64,000 nucleotides of DNA from Clitopilus passeckerianus. Its lineage: Eukaryota; Basidiomycota; Agaricomycetes; Agaricales; Entolomataceae. The DNA is taken from positions 248,001 to 312,000 of the forward strand of contig CALYLX010000099.1 in the NCBI GenBank assembly GCA_944990035.1, written 5' to 3'. A program made the position numbers and the translations under genes. The notes under the pieces are model-generated. The model was not told where the DNA came from, did not search any database, and was given only the letters and a program-made list of their open reading frames with translations. Numbering within the stretch: position 1 is the stretch's first letter; the number at the start of each line of letters is the position of its first letter. Below are positions 46,301-56,309 of the stretch, piece after piece.

Positions 46301-46680
46301 AGTTGGGATGCACGAAGGGAGTATGAGGCATGTTGTACGGGCTGGGGGATCCGGGAATGGGGTACAAATCCGGGTCGATAGCGGGGCTGCCATTGAAAGT
46401 AAGAAATCCAAAAATCGACGGCGCTAAAAACAGAACAATGAGCTTACCGCTGGGGGCGCTTGGGCGCATCGAGACCGGGAAGTTTCTTCGCACTATCGAA
46501 GCTAGACTGGCTCTCCAAGGAGTCAGCGCTTTCGTTAGGTCGGCGTCCACCAGGGAACTGAACACGGTGGTGGTGGGAATGGCCCTCAGACAAACTGTCG
46601 TTGTCACTCGAACTGTAACCGGACGAGTAATCGGTGACGATTGATTCGACGGAAGCCTGCGGTTGATGATGGGGAGCCAT
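43371..46680 (-). CDS. Division I chitin synthase (class I-III type)
   Basis: Integral plasma-membrane glycosyltransferase polymerising UDP-GlcNAc into chitin for the cell wall. Start ATG 46678-46680 ([20 protein letters not shown]), with a disordered Ser/Asn/His-rich N-terminus. The chitin synthase N-domain includes [14 protein letters not shown] and [20 protein letters not shown]. The catalytic core has [89 protein letters not shown], and the hallmark [12 protein letters not shown]. Then come several helices ([59 protein letters not shown]) and the end [10 protein letters not shown]. About nine short introns are present. Class within the division is not settled by eye. It is flanked on both sides by COQ1-type genes. 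Confidence 0.93.
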
Positions 46681-46784
46681 AGTATATGGGCAGCGCAGCT
46701 GCGTGGATCAAGAACGTCCTGCGAACGAGAGTAGATGGGGGCGTACAACGTCCTCGAAAAAAAGCCGAAACTAGCCGCCGCCAG

Positions 46785-46791
46785 TTATATA
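46785..46791 (-). promoter_or_regulatory. TATA-like box of the chitin synthase gene
   Basis: On the minus strand this reads TATATAA, about 105 bp upstream of the start at 46680. Confidence 0.4.
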
Positions 46792-47459
46792 GGCTCCTAG
46801 AAACGGTTCACAGCCCCTTTGCACCTGAAAACATCTGATGTCCATCAATAAATGATGAAAGATGAAATTACCCCATCGCATCTAGCGCTCTCCCAGACGT
46901 TTCATATCTTCAGCGGTTGCGTGCAAAAGACATGAAATGCAGTTCATGTAAGGCAGCCAAAATTCAGCAGGCATTGGACCTGCGCTCAGAGAAAATGGCA
47001 TGAAGGGGGACAATGAGCGGGCTCAGGATAGGCATGGCCTGAATTTGCCTTCAGTATGATCCTACCAAGTCTTGCGAAGGTCTTTTCGTCTGGAACTGAC
47101 TTAGCATGGCGCATTGCCTCGAGGAAAAGAAAGCAGGTTTGAACGTCGTCCATTGTGCTGTAGATCGTATGGATCAAATATCTAACAGTTCCGGTCGTCA
47201 AGCATCGAGTAGGCCTATCGTCACGCCGTCACCCGTGACATATGCCGCATTTAGAAATTGGTGACAACCGTGTCGTCGTACGACTAGAGAAAGTGGGAGA
47301 GGGATGTTGCAGTCGACATTGAAAGGGCGAGGAGGGAGGGATGGTAGAGCTCCAATGGGCTGTCGATAGAGATCCAGGGCTCGACGTGTGTGGATTTCGC
47401 CAAGCGACGGATAGGTGCCAACTTGATGCGTGCAGACCGCTCGGGACGGTGATGGTCGG
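46792..47459. other. Intergenic region between chitin synthase and COQ1
   Basis: About 670 bp, holding the chitin synthase promoter and the COQ1 3' UTR. No further gene recognised. Confidence 0.4.
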
Positions 47460-48996
47460 TTACGATTTCCTCCCAATTACTTTCTCTGTCAGTGCTTCCA
47501 AGGCGCCCTTTGCCTCGCTCTCAGGCAACTGCCCAAGCACCTCCTTCGCCTTCTCCGCGTACTCCCTTGCAAGGTCCTTCGTCCTTTGCAACGCAGATGA
47601 ACGAGCAACAAAGTCCCGCGCCTGTCATGAGAGTGAGATGTGAGCTCACAGTACACACAGCGATCACATGGACACAATGATCCCTGAAAGAAAAGCTGCT
47701 CACCTTCTCGACGTCACTGGCTTTCTCGAATTTGCGCTGGATGAGTTCGCCCATTTCAGGGTGCTCCTCCCAGGCGTAGAGCGCTGGACCAGTTGCAAGG
47801 CCAAGTTGTAGATCTGCGCCACCTGGTTTGCCAAGTGTGACGTCTGCAGATTCGTAGTCAAGGATGTCATCCACAAGCTAGCGTGCAAAGGAGAGTAAGT
47901 ATTGGTCGTCTGCGTAGGAGTCTGAAGATATTACCTGGAATGCGATACCAAGGTTTCTACCATAAGCGTAGGCGATTTCACGCTCGATGTCGCCTTCCTT
48001 GCAGCCACCAAGAGTGACGGCTGCCCGTGCACCCTTAGCCATGAGACTTGCTGTCTTCAGGTATGTCTTCTGCAGGTATATGTTCCACGCCTCCTTGCAG
48101 CGATCCGTGTGGCCCGGCTTTCCTACATCCTCCGAACCAGCGGTCTTGACGTCCTTCATCTGCAATATCTCTCCCTCGACGAGATTGGAAAGGACGCTAG
48201 CAATGAGGTCTGTAACCTCAGCGTCCCCGAGACGCGATAGTGCAGCTGATGCACGTCCAAGAACAAAGTTGCCTCCTAATATTGAGAGTTTGTTCCCGAA
48301 AGAGGCGGGTGCGCTTGGAGAGCCTCGCCTTAGTGCAGATTCGTCAATGACATCGTCGTGCAACAATGATGCAGTGTGCATCATTTCGACAATTTGAGCA
48401 AGGCGGAGCTGAGTCGGTAGGATGAAAGGTGGCGAACATAGGGTGCGGCTTGGGGGATTCGTTGTATCACCGGGGTGTGCAGGATTATACGATATTGAAG
48501 GGGGTCGATGCGGTGCCACTGGCCGAAGTGAGAATGTGCCGGTAAATTGTGCCGTACTTGTCGGTTTTCTAGGATTCCAGTCGTTTAGGACATCTGGCCG
48601 CGTCATAGGGGTGTCTAACTCGTTTGCGCAACCACCTCCACCGACATGTGTTGCTTCCCAGTGCCGTTGTTGCCATAGTCTACCTAGACCATTCGTGGCT
48701 CGAGAAAACAGTAGGACAATGAGAGGTCGGACATGTTTTGAGGGATGAAGGAAGTAGTATTTGGTGATTTCGCTGAGATGTGGGTGCCCAGATTCCAGCA
48801 GTGAAAGCAAAGAAGTCCTGAGCTCTGCCATCTGAGGCGCAACGAGAGCAAAAGGATCTGGTTGGCCTTTCACAGATTGTCTATTTGGTGCATTGTGTGT
48901 CCGCTGTGATGTGTGTAGTGCGCGGGCTCTACTTCGGCATAGGCTCGTTCTACACCTGTATGACAATGACACAGAAGTAGCAGATATTCGTTGCAT
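47460..48996 (-). CDS. COQ1: Mitochondrial polyprenyl diphosphate synthase (coenzyme Q side chain)
   Basis: Enzyme of ubiquinone synthesis that extends FPP with IPP units to the polyprenyl tail, acting in mitochondria. Exons 47935-48996, 47704-47877 and 47460-47621 sum to 1398 nt, giving 465 residues. MQRISATSVSLSYRCRTSLC is Arg/Ser-rich, a mitochondrial presequence; an upstream in-frame ATG at 49053 is also open. Substrate motif PSKHVRPLIVLLFSRATNGL, first Asp-rich motif LLHDDVIDESALRRGSPSAP, KTYLKTASLMAKGARAAVTL, second Asp-rich motif FQLVDDILDYESADVTLGKP, end LTEKVIGRKS. All catalytic residues are in place. Between NGLGRLWQQ and FILPTQLRLAQIVEMMH lies an insert of about 80 Pro/Thr/Asn-rich residues that is shorter and different in the paralogue at 41848-43171. 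Confidence 0.92.
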
Positions 48997-49503
48997 TCTT
49001 CCCTGTGAAATATCCTGAAGAAAGTAAAGAATAAGCTTGCCGTTCGGGTCCATCCCAGCGATGTGTCGTACCTTTCTTTCAACAAAGATCCAAGGCTGAG
49101 AGGTGGCGAGGTCAGGACCAGCCGGCAGTCAGTGCTGTCAAGCGGTAGCCTCTGTGCTTTCAGGTAGCAAGGCAAGCAAGTTAATGGTCGACGGTGACAA
49201 CGTTTTGAGCAGTGAGCTCGAGGGTACTATCGGCTACGGACTTGCCAAATTTGTGGCCAGCATCCTCCGACGCGGTCACGTGCCTCGAAGTAGTCGGTCC
49301 GACCACCGACTGCTTTGTTCTCCCGTGCGCTCACAATCCGCCCACACGTTGCCCACACGATGAAAGGTCGAACCCTAGTTCAAAGATTGCCATCTCTGAG
49401 CTTTGGTTGGGCGAAAATAAGCGATACAGGCTCATTTGTAGGTCCCGACATCAGAACACCATGCTCTAGTACGAAGATTCACTCAATTTCTAGCAGTTTA
49501 GCA

Positions 49504-51156
49504 ATGCCGAGTCCCATATTCCAAGATGATTTCGCCTTTAAATCTGATACAAGCCCTACTTCATCGGCGGTAGCAAGTCCACTAACCGTGGCTCCAACCT
49601 CAGGCTTAGGCTATCCAACTACCCCTCGAATACCCTTGCGCTTGGATCTACCTTCCGAGCTATGGCTGAGGATCTTTTCAGCCACAATCTCTCAAAATCC
49701 TACGGGGATTGATCAAGACAACGCCTCTAAAGTTCTTACCGTTCCCGGCACACAAGTATACCCGCCATGGAACCTCCGCGAAGTATGTCGGCGATGGCGG
49801 TACCTAATTGTGGGCTCAGCCACTTTCTGGAACCACATTCGAGTAACTCTCAAAACCAATCTCGAAATGACCTATGACGCACGGGAATCACCCGAGATAG
49901 AAGCCAGGATACAGGATATGCAAGCCCTGTTTTTCCCCATAGGTCCAATCTCTATCGACATCAACTCCTCCCAGGCACCTTCGGAATGCGCATGCTTTTC
50001 GTATGGCGAGGTTACAGCCATATTCAAGGCGCGACTTCGCGGGCTTTGTATCATACAGCACCCTGCAGGTTTCAGAGATTTCTTGACCCAGCTACCTACT
50101 TTCCAGGCGCTGGAAACGCTGGTCGTGGAGTTATACGAAAGCGAACAGAAAGGATCCGAGCCTATCATAGGCGTTGCCACCGACTCCGAAGAAGTTTCGG
50201 TCGGCGACGGAAGCACGGATCCGGATATCCAGATATTGAGCCTAAAATCGCTCGCCATTGCTGGCGGACTCAACACCCTGGAACTTTTTCCATCCATACC
50301 AACCTATTGGAACAAACTTACCCACTTCTATATAAACTTCTACGACGCCGACGCCCTCCCTTACGGAGAGCTTCTCGCTGTCCTCGAGCAGTGTAATGGG
50401 CTTGTCTTTTTAGCCATTCGATCCCAGAACACAGTAGCCGACCCCGAACAAGAGGAAACAGACGACACGTGGTTGCAGACATCCATTAACCTCCCCAGCC
50501 TCCAATACCTCTTCCTAGACGTACATAACCCACTCCAACTCAGACCCTTTGTCACCCCCGCTCTCGAACAACTTTCTATCCTCCGCTATTGCGAATTCCC
50601 TCTACAGGAGATCGTGGCATTCGTCGACAGATCCGCCTGCTCCATCGAGCGTTTCTACGAGGGTGGCGTTCTCGAGCTTGTTCTCGAGGATGAAAACGAT
50701 AATCGGCCGGCAGCCCCATCAGTCTCCTTCGATGAAGGAGATCTGCAAATATTAGGGGCAGCGCTGCCTGACGTGGACGAAATATGGACGTCTGCGGTTA
50801 TGAGCAAGGCTGCACTGGAGCTCGTAGCCCGCGGAGAAATATTCCCCCGCCTTTCTACTTTCAACTGCAGCACCGAAATGGCGCCTGAAGAGTTCATCAC
50901 CGCGCTCGAGCCTCGCCTGGGGTGGAAAGACCCGAAACATTGTAGCTTTTCAGGCTTGAAGAAAGTACGCTGCCAGGAAAATGTCGATGAGAAGCCTGGG
51001 GACGTGGCAGGAGCAGAAGAGTATTTTGGCTCTATGGCGAAGAAGTATGACGTTGAGTTGAACTATGAGCATGGCGGGATAGAAAGCAGTGATTTTGAAA
51101 CGTTTTACATCTATACTTTCCCAGAGATAGTGCGTCATCTCCCTTCTGACATCTGA
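49504..51156 (+). CDS. F-box-like protein
   Basis: Intronless gene of 550 codons, typical of the large F-box families of Agaricomycetes. After a Ser/Thr-rich N-terminus (MPSPIFQDDFAFKSDTSPTS) comes an F-box-like segment, IPLRLDLPSELWLRIFSATI, then VPGTQVYPPWNLREVCRRW and VGSATFWNHIRVTL, the usual continuation in this family. The remainder has leucine-rich, irregular repeats (ILSLKSLAIAGGLNTLELF, LTHFYINFYDADALPYGELL, INLPSLQYLFLDVHNPL). Such proteins are thought to recruit targets to SCF ubiquitin ligases; no target is known. The frame is open upstream to 49315, but ATG 49504 sits well with the F-box start. The C-terminal end (KKYDVELNYEHGG region) is repeated as a relic at 54428-54660. Confidence 0.82.
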   Translation: MPSPIFQDDFAFKSDTSPTSSAVASPLTVAPTSGLGYPTTPRIPLRLDLPSELWLRIFSATISQNPTGIDQDNASKVLTVPGTQVYPPWNLREVCRRWRYLIVGSATFWNHIRVTLKTNLEMTYDARESPEIEARIQDMQALFFPIGPISIDINSSQAPSECACFSYGEVTAIFKARLRGLCIIQHPAGFRDFLTQLPTFQALETLVVELYESEQKGSEPIIGVATDSEEVSVGDGSTDPDIQILSLKSLAIAGGLNTLELFPSIPTYWNKLTHFYINFYDADALPYGELLAVLEQCNGLVFLAIRSQNTVADPEQEETDDTWLQTSINLPSLQYLFLDVHNPLQLRPFVTPALEQLSILRYCEFPLQEIVAFVDRSACSIERFYEGGVLELVLEDENDNRPAAPSVSFDEGDLQILGAALPDVDEIWTSAVMSKAALELVARGEIFPRLSTFNCSTEMAPEEFITALEPRLGWKDPKHCSFSGLKKVRCQENVDEKPGDVAGAEEYFGSMAKKYDVELNYEHGGIESSDFETFYIYTFPEIVRHLPSDI

Positions 51157-51509
51157 GAGGTATGGTTAATAGACTCTTAGATCACCTGAAATCCGTTCAG
51201 CTTTGTAACCCTTGGGGACACATAGAACAATTCCACTGTTACCTATCAAGACTTATGCACCTCGCAAGATTCTGCAAACAATTTACGAAGGATGGGGATG
51301 TTTCATGAAGCATCAGTAAAATAAGTACACCAACGATTCACTCATGCTGTAAACACTCTCAATTGATACACTGTTTCTGATGCAATGAAGTGGCTGAAAT
51401 TACTACGCTACCGAAGGAGCTTAAACATCGGAATATTATATCATGGGGGACGTCGCAAAGAAGCATGGAAGAAGAAATCTCAAGATCTCGACCGCACTCG
51501 ATGAGCCAC
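51157..51509. other. Short convergent intergenic region
   Basis: About 350 bp between the stop codons of the F-box gene and the SDR gene. No gene seen. Confidence 0.4.
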
Positions 51510-52836
51510 CTATTGCTTTGACGATAGGTATTCAGCCGCAATAGTGGTCACCCGGGGATCTATTTCCTCCAAAATGGGAATGAGTTCGGCCTGATGAGAA
51601 GAACCAGTCAGCTCGTCGACCTCGACATGCAAGCGAAATTAAGACTTACCCAAAGCGCACCCCTAGCCTTCTTGCCCTCCAAACTTATGACCATATCTCC
51701 TGCCTCTACAATTTGACAGGCACTCAGATAAGCGCCCCTCTGCTGATCCTCATTCCCCACACCACCAGTGGCGGCATGCACCAATGTTCTTGATCCCACC
51801 TCAGTCTTCCGGGCAAGGAAGACCTCCATCAAGGAGACTCGGAGGTAGGTCACCAGGCCTAGGCCCCAAAATCCTCGACGAAGTTCTGAGTAGCAAAAGC
51901 CTGGGTTGACGGCGTTGACAACGGGCGCGGTTGACGAGTGACCCAGGTGGTCCGTCAAGGAACGGGCGAAGAAGACTTCAAGAACTGTAGGCGGTTGGTG
52001 AGCAACTCAAATTTGACATGAAAGGCTGCTGGAACTTACGTTTAGTGTCTTCGTAGCGCGTTTTTAGGTTTCTGAACGACGAGTTAGTAATAATTATATC
52101 AAGAGACTTCTGTCAAAGACCTACGCCTTCTGCGCGCAATATTCCTGACTTCCAAACGTCTTCCAGAAATTCCCACTATGGGTAAGCTTTTGGTCCAAGC
52201 TTGACATCATGTGCATCTCGCTGGTCACAACGGTTATGCGAGGGATAATACCAAATTTCTTTCCAGTCTTGATCATGAGTGGCAATAGCAGAATTGCTAG
52301 AAGTGCAGGGGCTACGCAATTGACTTGAAGCCTAGATCAAACAGTGAGGTCGGATACTATCTTCGACTTGAATGGCGATATGTTACTTACGTTGACTCCC
52401 AGCCATCGTCAGTCTGACAAGTCGACAACGGTGTCGTTGATGCATTCTCAAGCAGTATGTCCAGACGTTCGCCCTCCTTGTCAAAACGATCTGCGAATGC
52501 CTTCGTAGAGTCAAAGCTGGCCAGATCAATAGTCCATAGCTCGATGTTCTCGAAACCACTGGCTTCCTTGATTTCTGTATCTCTCCATCAGTGCTCGACT
52601 CGCACAGGTGTGGAGCAATACGTACGCTTTAGCGCCTTCCTGCTTTTCTCGGAGTCTCTGCACCCAAGAATGAGCTTTCCGGGGTTCATCCGTGCGATAT
52701 GTATCGAAGCATCAAATCCGAGACCAGCATTGGCACCAATGACCGCGATAGTTTTGCCAGCCAAATCAGCTTTAGTCACGGGAGGAATAGTCGAATATTG
52801 CTCGTAGACAAAACTGCCGAATGTAAACTTTCCCAT
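51510..52836 (-). CDS. Short-chain dehydrogenase/reductase (retinol-dehydrogenase-like)
   Basis: NAD(P)-dependent oxidoreductase of the SDR superfamily. Start ATG 52834-52836: MGKFTFGSFVYEQYSTIPPV. The cofactor motif is IAVIGANAGLGFDASIHIAR (GxxxGxG), then GKLILGCRDSEKSRKALK. Next are ELWTIDLASFDSTKAFADRF, DILLENASTTPL (NNAG replaced by ENAS), VNCVAPALLAILLLPLMIK, the Ser in VVTSEMH, and the catalytic Tyr and Lys in RYEDTKLLEVFFARSL. PVVNAVNPGFCYSELRRGF and a C-terminal piece ending EYLSSKQ finish it. This is the fungal retinol-dehydrogenase/WWOX-like group, whose real substrates are mostly unknown. Five introns are seen. A TATAAAG on the minus strand at 52919-52925 lies 83 bp upstream. Confidence 0.87.
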
Positions 52837-52918
52837 GGCAAATTTTAGCAGTAGATTGAGAGTCGAAAAAGAAAGGAGGTGAGGGTTTCGATTGAGTCCG
52901 AGAAATGTGAGATCATTC

Positions 52919-52925
52919 CTTTATA
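52919..52925 (-). promoter_or_regulatory. TATA box of the SDR gene
   Basis: Reads TATAAAG on the minus strand, 83 bp upstream of the start codon at 52836. Confidence 0.4.
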
Positions 52926-54427
52926 CCAGTATTGTTTCCTAGCGTAATCGTGGTAGACATCATGACACCTAACCGATGTCGATTCGTCGCAAGCACGGCT
53001 CTGGGTGGATAACCGTATGTTTGACTTGTCATCTGGGGAACGTCAGATCCTGCATAAAGCCAGCTGCAGTCGGAAAGCCAACCGAAGGGTACCTTATTAA
53101 GGCTGAAAGCACCCATTTTTGGCCCTATCTCCGAAGGTGCCAGTGATTGCCGAGATTGTGGCCCACCAAGCCAGGTTGAATCATGGCCGCATACTCATTC
53201 CTCCTGGCTTGGACGCGTACACCTTCGCTTGAAAGCGAATTCTTCCCGATATGTATGACTAGTCTAGTTCGTCACGAAGCAAATGGAGCGTACTCCTACG
53301 AATCCTGCAGTGCTCGAAGGGCCAGACTCCAAAGCTGGCGTGGCTCTTGTCTACGGAACTCATCAAATAGGACGAATGTCATCTGAACGATGAACTTAGC
53401 CTGAAAGCGCTTTCTGTGATTATCCACGATAACGACCGGGCTATGAAGAACTCAAGCACATTGTTCTCTGATGCTCATATCCTAAAGAGCTCATATCGTT
53501 ATAGGTTCCACCTCAAGTCATTATCTAGTTCAAGAATGGGCCGTTGCTGCTGTAATGAAGAAATCATCATCATTTACCTGAGGTCCCTGGTCCAAATGGC
53601 CAATGGAACATCTCATCGATGTATCTGGACGGGACTCATTGGCGAGGTGGAAATCTTCGCTGGATCTGGACGACTTCAGTCAACCTTAGAAGAGCTTGGC
53701 AATAAGATGGTAAACACGAGATTCTTGTTATCGCTACGTGATGCCCCCAACAACTAAAGACCCAATGGCGAGTGGCCAATATTCAATGCTCATGCACCAT
53801 GTGGCTCGACAGGAAGTCCTATTCGATTCAGGAGCTTCACTGATTCGAACTCGTCGAGTGAATTTTTTGGTCCCTCTTCGTCTCTTTTATTCGTTCTTGG
53901 TTGTAAATGAGAAACCTTCTCATTGCTCAGAACACATCCCCTCTTCGAAATATCGTCTTCAGACGTTGGCCTCGCGCAACGCAATTCAATACAAATTATC
54001 CTCATCTTTGAAGTTCTGGTATCAAACCTGGTGCAACGGCGTTTCCGAAAGCACATCCTTTGTTTCTTCCACCGTACTCCTCAAAAAGAATGTCACGCCA
54101 AAGCTTCGATGCACTAGATGCCCAACCCTGGCATCTTCCACTTCGTTTTCATAGGGCACATCCCTGCTATTCAGATGAACAGGCACCTCAGTGAGGCGTG
54201 CACTCTTACTAACGTTATTGTTTGACCATCGAGAAGGGATTGTGGAATTTGCCGAGCAAACGGGGATGGCTGACTGCTTAGGATAGAATATCCAAGGTCA
54301 CCAGGCGCTTCCTGCAGCATCAGTGGGGTAGCGTGGGCCCGCCATGCGTCAAAATCGAGCACCTTGAAATAGTGAATGTAGATTAGTGCGTAAGACAAGT
54401 GGCCTTTGAGCCGTAAGTTGAATTAAC
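52926..54427. other. Gene-poor stretch left of the F-box relic
   Basis: About 1.5 kb. Frames at 53416-53757 and 53738-54154 show no family motif. No gene is supported. Confidence 0.4.
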
Positions 54428-54660
54428 CATCAAACGTCGATGAAAAGCCTCGGGACGTGGAAATAGCGAAAGATTATTTTGCTACCATAGCGAAGAAGTA
54501 TGATGTTGAGTTGAACTATGGGCATAGCAGGATGCAACGCACCAATTTCGAGTCCCTTTACAAGCAGATTTTCCCAACCACTGTATGGCGTTTCACCTCC
54601 CGGACATCTCAAAGATCCTAATAATCTCGTAGGTCACTTGAAGCCGATTCTACTTCGTGG
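54428..54660 (+). pseudogene. Relic of the F-box gene 3' end
   Basis: Read on the plus strand, this piece translates as NVDEKPRDVEIAKDYF, ATIAKKYDVELNYGHS and NFESLYKQIFPTTVW. It aligns with NVDEKPGDVAGAEEYF, GSMAKKYDVELNYEHG and DFETFYIYTFPEIVR at the end of the F-box protein (about 50980-51130). DNA similarity continues past the stop codon (ctcttagatcacctgaaatccg against ctcgtaggtcacttgaagccg). The rest of the F-box gene is absent, so this is a leftover of a duplication or of a larger lost copy, lying 3.3 kb from the intact gene. Confidence 0.75.
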
Positions 54661-54736
54661 TCCACTATCCATGGTTTGCGCACTTCAGATCGCTTTATAC
54701 AAAAGACGATGGGATGTCATAAGCACGATAATATAA

Positions 54737-55918
54737 CTACAACCGAGGCTTAACCTCATTCAACAACCCAACCGGATCCAACACCCCTCTAGGATACGGC
54801 ACCAGCGCACCTCTAACATGTTCCGTCCCACCATCCACAACCAAAATCTGTCCCGTAATATACGAAGCAGCCTCACTGAACAAGAACACCGCCGCATTCG
54901 CGCAGTCCTTAGGGTCTCCGTCTCGTCCGACGCAGGAGGGGAGTGAAGGTCCTGGTGTGCCGGCTGGTCGGAGAGGGCTGGCGAGACGGTCCATGCCTGC
55001 GGTGTTGGCGATGGGACCAGGGGCGATGACGTTTGAGCGGACGCCGTGGGGGCCTTCTTCGACGGCGAGGACGTGAGAGAGGGCGTCGATGCCTGCTTTG
55101 GCTGCTGAGAGGTGGGCTTGGAATGGGGTACCTAGTTGGGTTTTTGAATTAGTTCGCTGTTAAACTTGAAGTCGACGTGTGAAGTTGAATACCTCGTCTC
55201 TGGAAGGTTGCTGTGATGTGAATGTAAGAGCCGCGGGCTTCCCGGACGTGAGGCAAAGTTGCCTTGATAGTGTTAAATGTTCCAAGCTGAAACACGCGAA
55301 ACTCAGCAAAAACGAAGTCTTTGAGCAGGCGGCACCAGGTACTCACCGTATCGATGCTTACGACTGTCTTGAACGCATTCTCGGAAAGAAGAGATATTGG
55401 TGCAAGGAAATTGCCCGCAGCACCTGAAAAACGCGTTTGAATAACGTGCTGTCGGTTACCCGAAGAAGAGACAAACCACAGACAACGAAGTCAATCCTGT
55501 TGAACTTCTCGATAGCCTTCTTCGCTGCTTCGTGCAGCATCTTGGGTTCCCGAACATCTGCCTGAGCTGGGATACAGACCCTCCCCGTCGCCTCAGATAG
55601 CTCCTTCGAAGTCTGCACCAAGCGTTCTAGACTAAAGCAGGATCCATTTCAGTACGGGATATCATGTTCTTTCCCATAGAACTCACGTCCTCCCAACGAT
55701 AACTGCGTCTGCTCCATGCCTCATCTATAGCGCACATATTCCAATCAGCATTCGGAACCTCAGAAGAACAGACAGCTTGAACTCACCATAGCTTCAGTCA
55801 TTACACGCCCAATCCCCGATCCGCCACCAGTAACAAACACTACCTTGCCCTTGAAGATATCCGGCCTGAACACCTTCGTAGAGTCAACGATTGGAACGAC
55901 ATGGGCTTCGGGTGCCAT
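54737..55918 (-). CDS. 2,4-dienoyl-CoA reductase-like SDR, copy 1
   Basis: SDR of the peroxisomal 2,4-dienoyl-CoA reductase (SPS19/DECR2) type, an auxiliary enzyme of beta-oxidation of unsaturated fatty acids using NADPH. Start ATG 55916-55918: MAPEAHVVPIVDSTKVF. The cofactor motif VTGGGSGIGRVMTEAM is intact. Then RHGADAVIVGR, RVCIPAQADVREPKMLHEAA, DFVVCGAAGNFLAPISLLSE, NAFKTVVSIDTLGTFNTIKA, YIHITATFQRRG, TPFQAHLSAAKAGIDAL (active Lys and DECR-type context), NVIAPGPIANTAGMDRL, and SYITGQILVVDGG. It ends NEVKPRL. The C-terminal PRL resembles a type 1 peroxisomal signal, although Pro at that position is not the strongest form. About six introns are present. It is followed upstream on the same strand by a second, very similar copy. 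Confidence 0.88.
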
Positions 55919-56309
55919 GGTGGTGCAGAGGGGAAAGCTGGCGAAGGGCGCTTCTTCGATTCAATTAGCACCTGTCAACTAAATAGTTCCCATATGATGG
56001 TGGTTTGCTGCATCATTCTTCTGACCATATGGAATTGAGCTAGTACCATTGGTGTCTCTAACAGACGCGATGATGCCCGTAGCGTGCCAGAACGCTTGTA
56101 AGGTGCAGAAAGCCCGGCGTTTTGGAAGCTAAAAGGGCGTTGAAGGTGGCCGAATTCAAGGTTCATCGGCAAGTGGCAGTCACGGTGCTGACAGCGAGTC
56201 GGACGACGAAGATTATAATTCTATCGACGGTATCCGGTAATTTAGTCTATATACAGCAGCAATACTCTACAAGACATTCGCTTTCAATGATACATAACTT
56301 GAGAATAAT

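Noticed and set aside
53836..53860. A tRNA B-box-like gagttcgaatc on the minus strand
   Set aside because: No matching A box or acceptor stem within tRNA distance.
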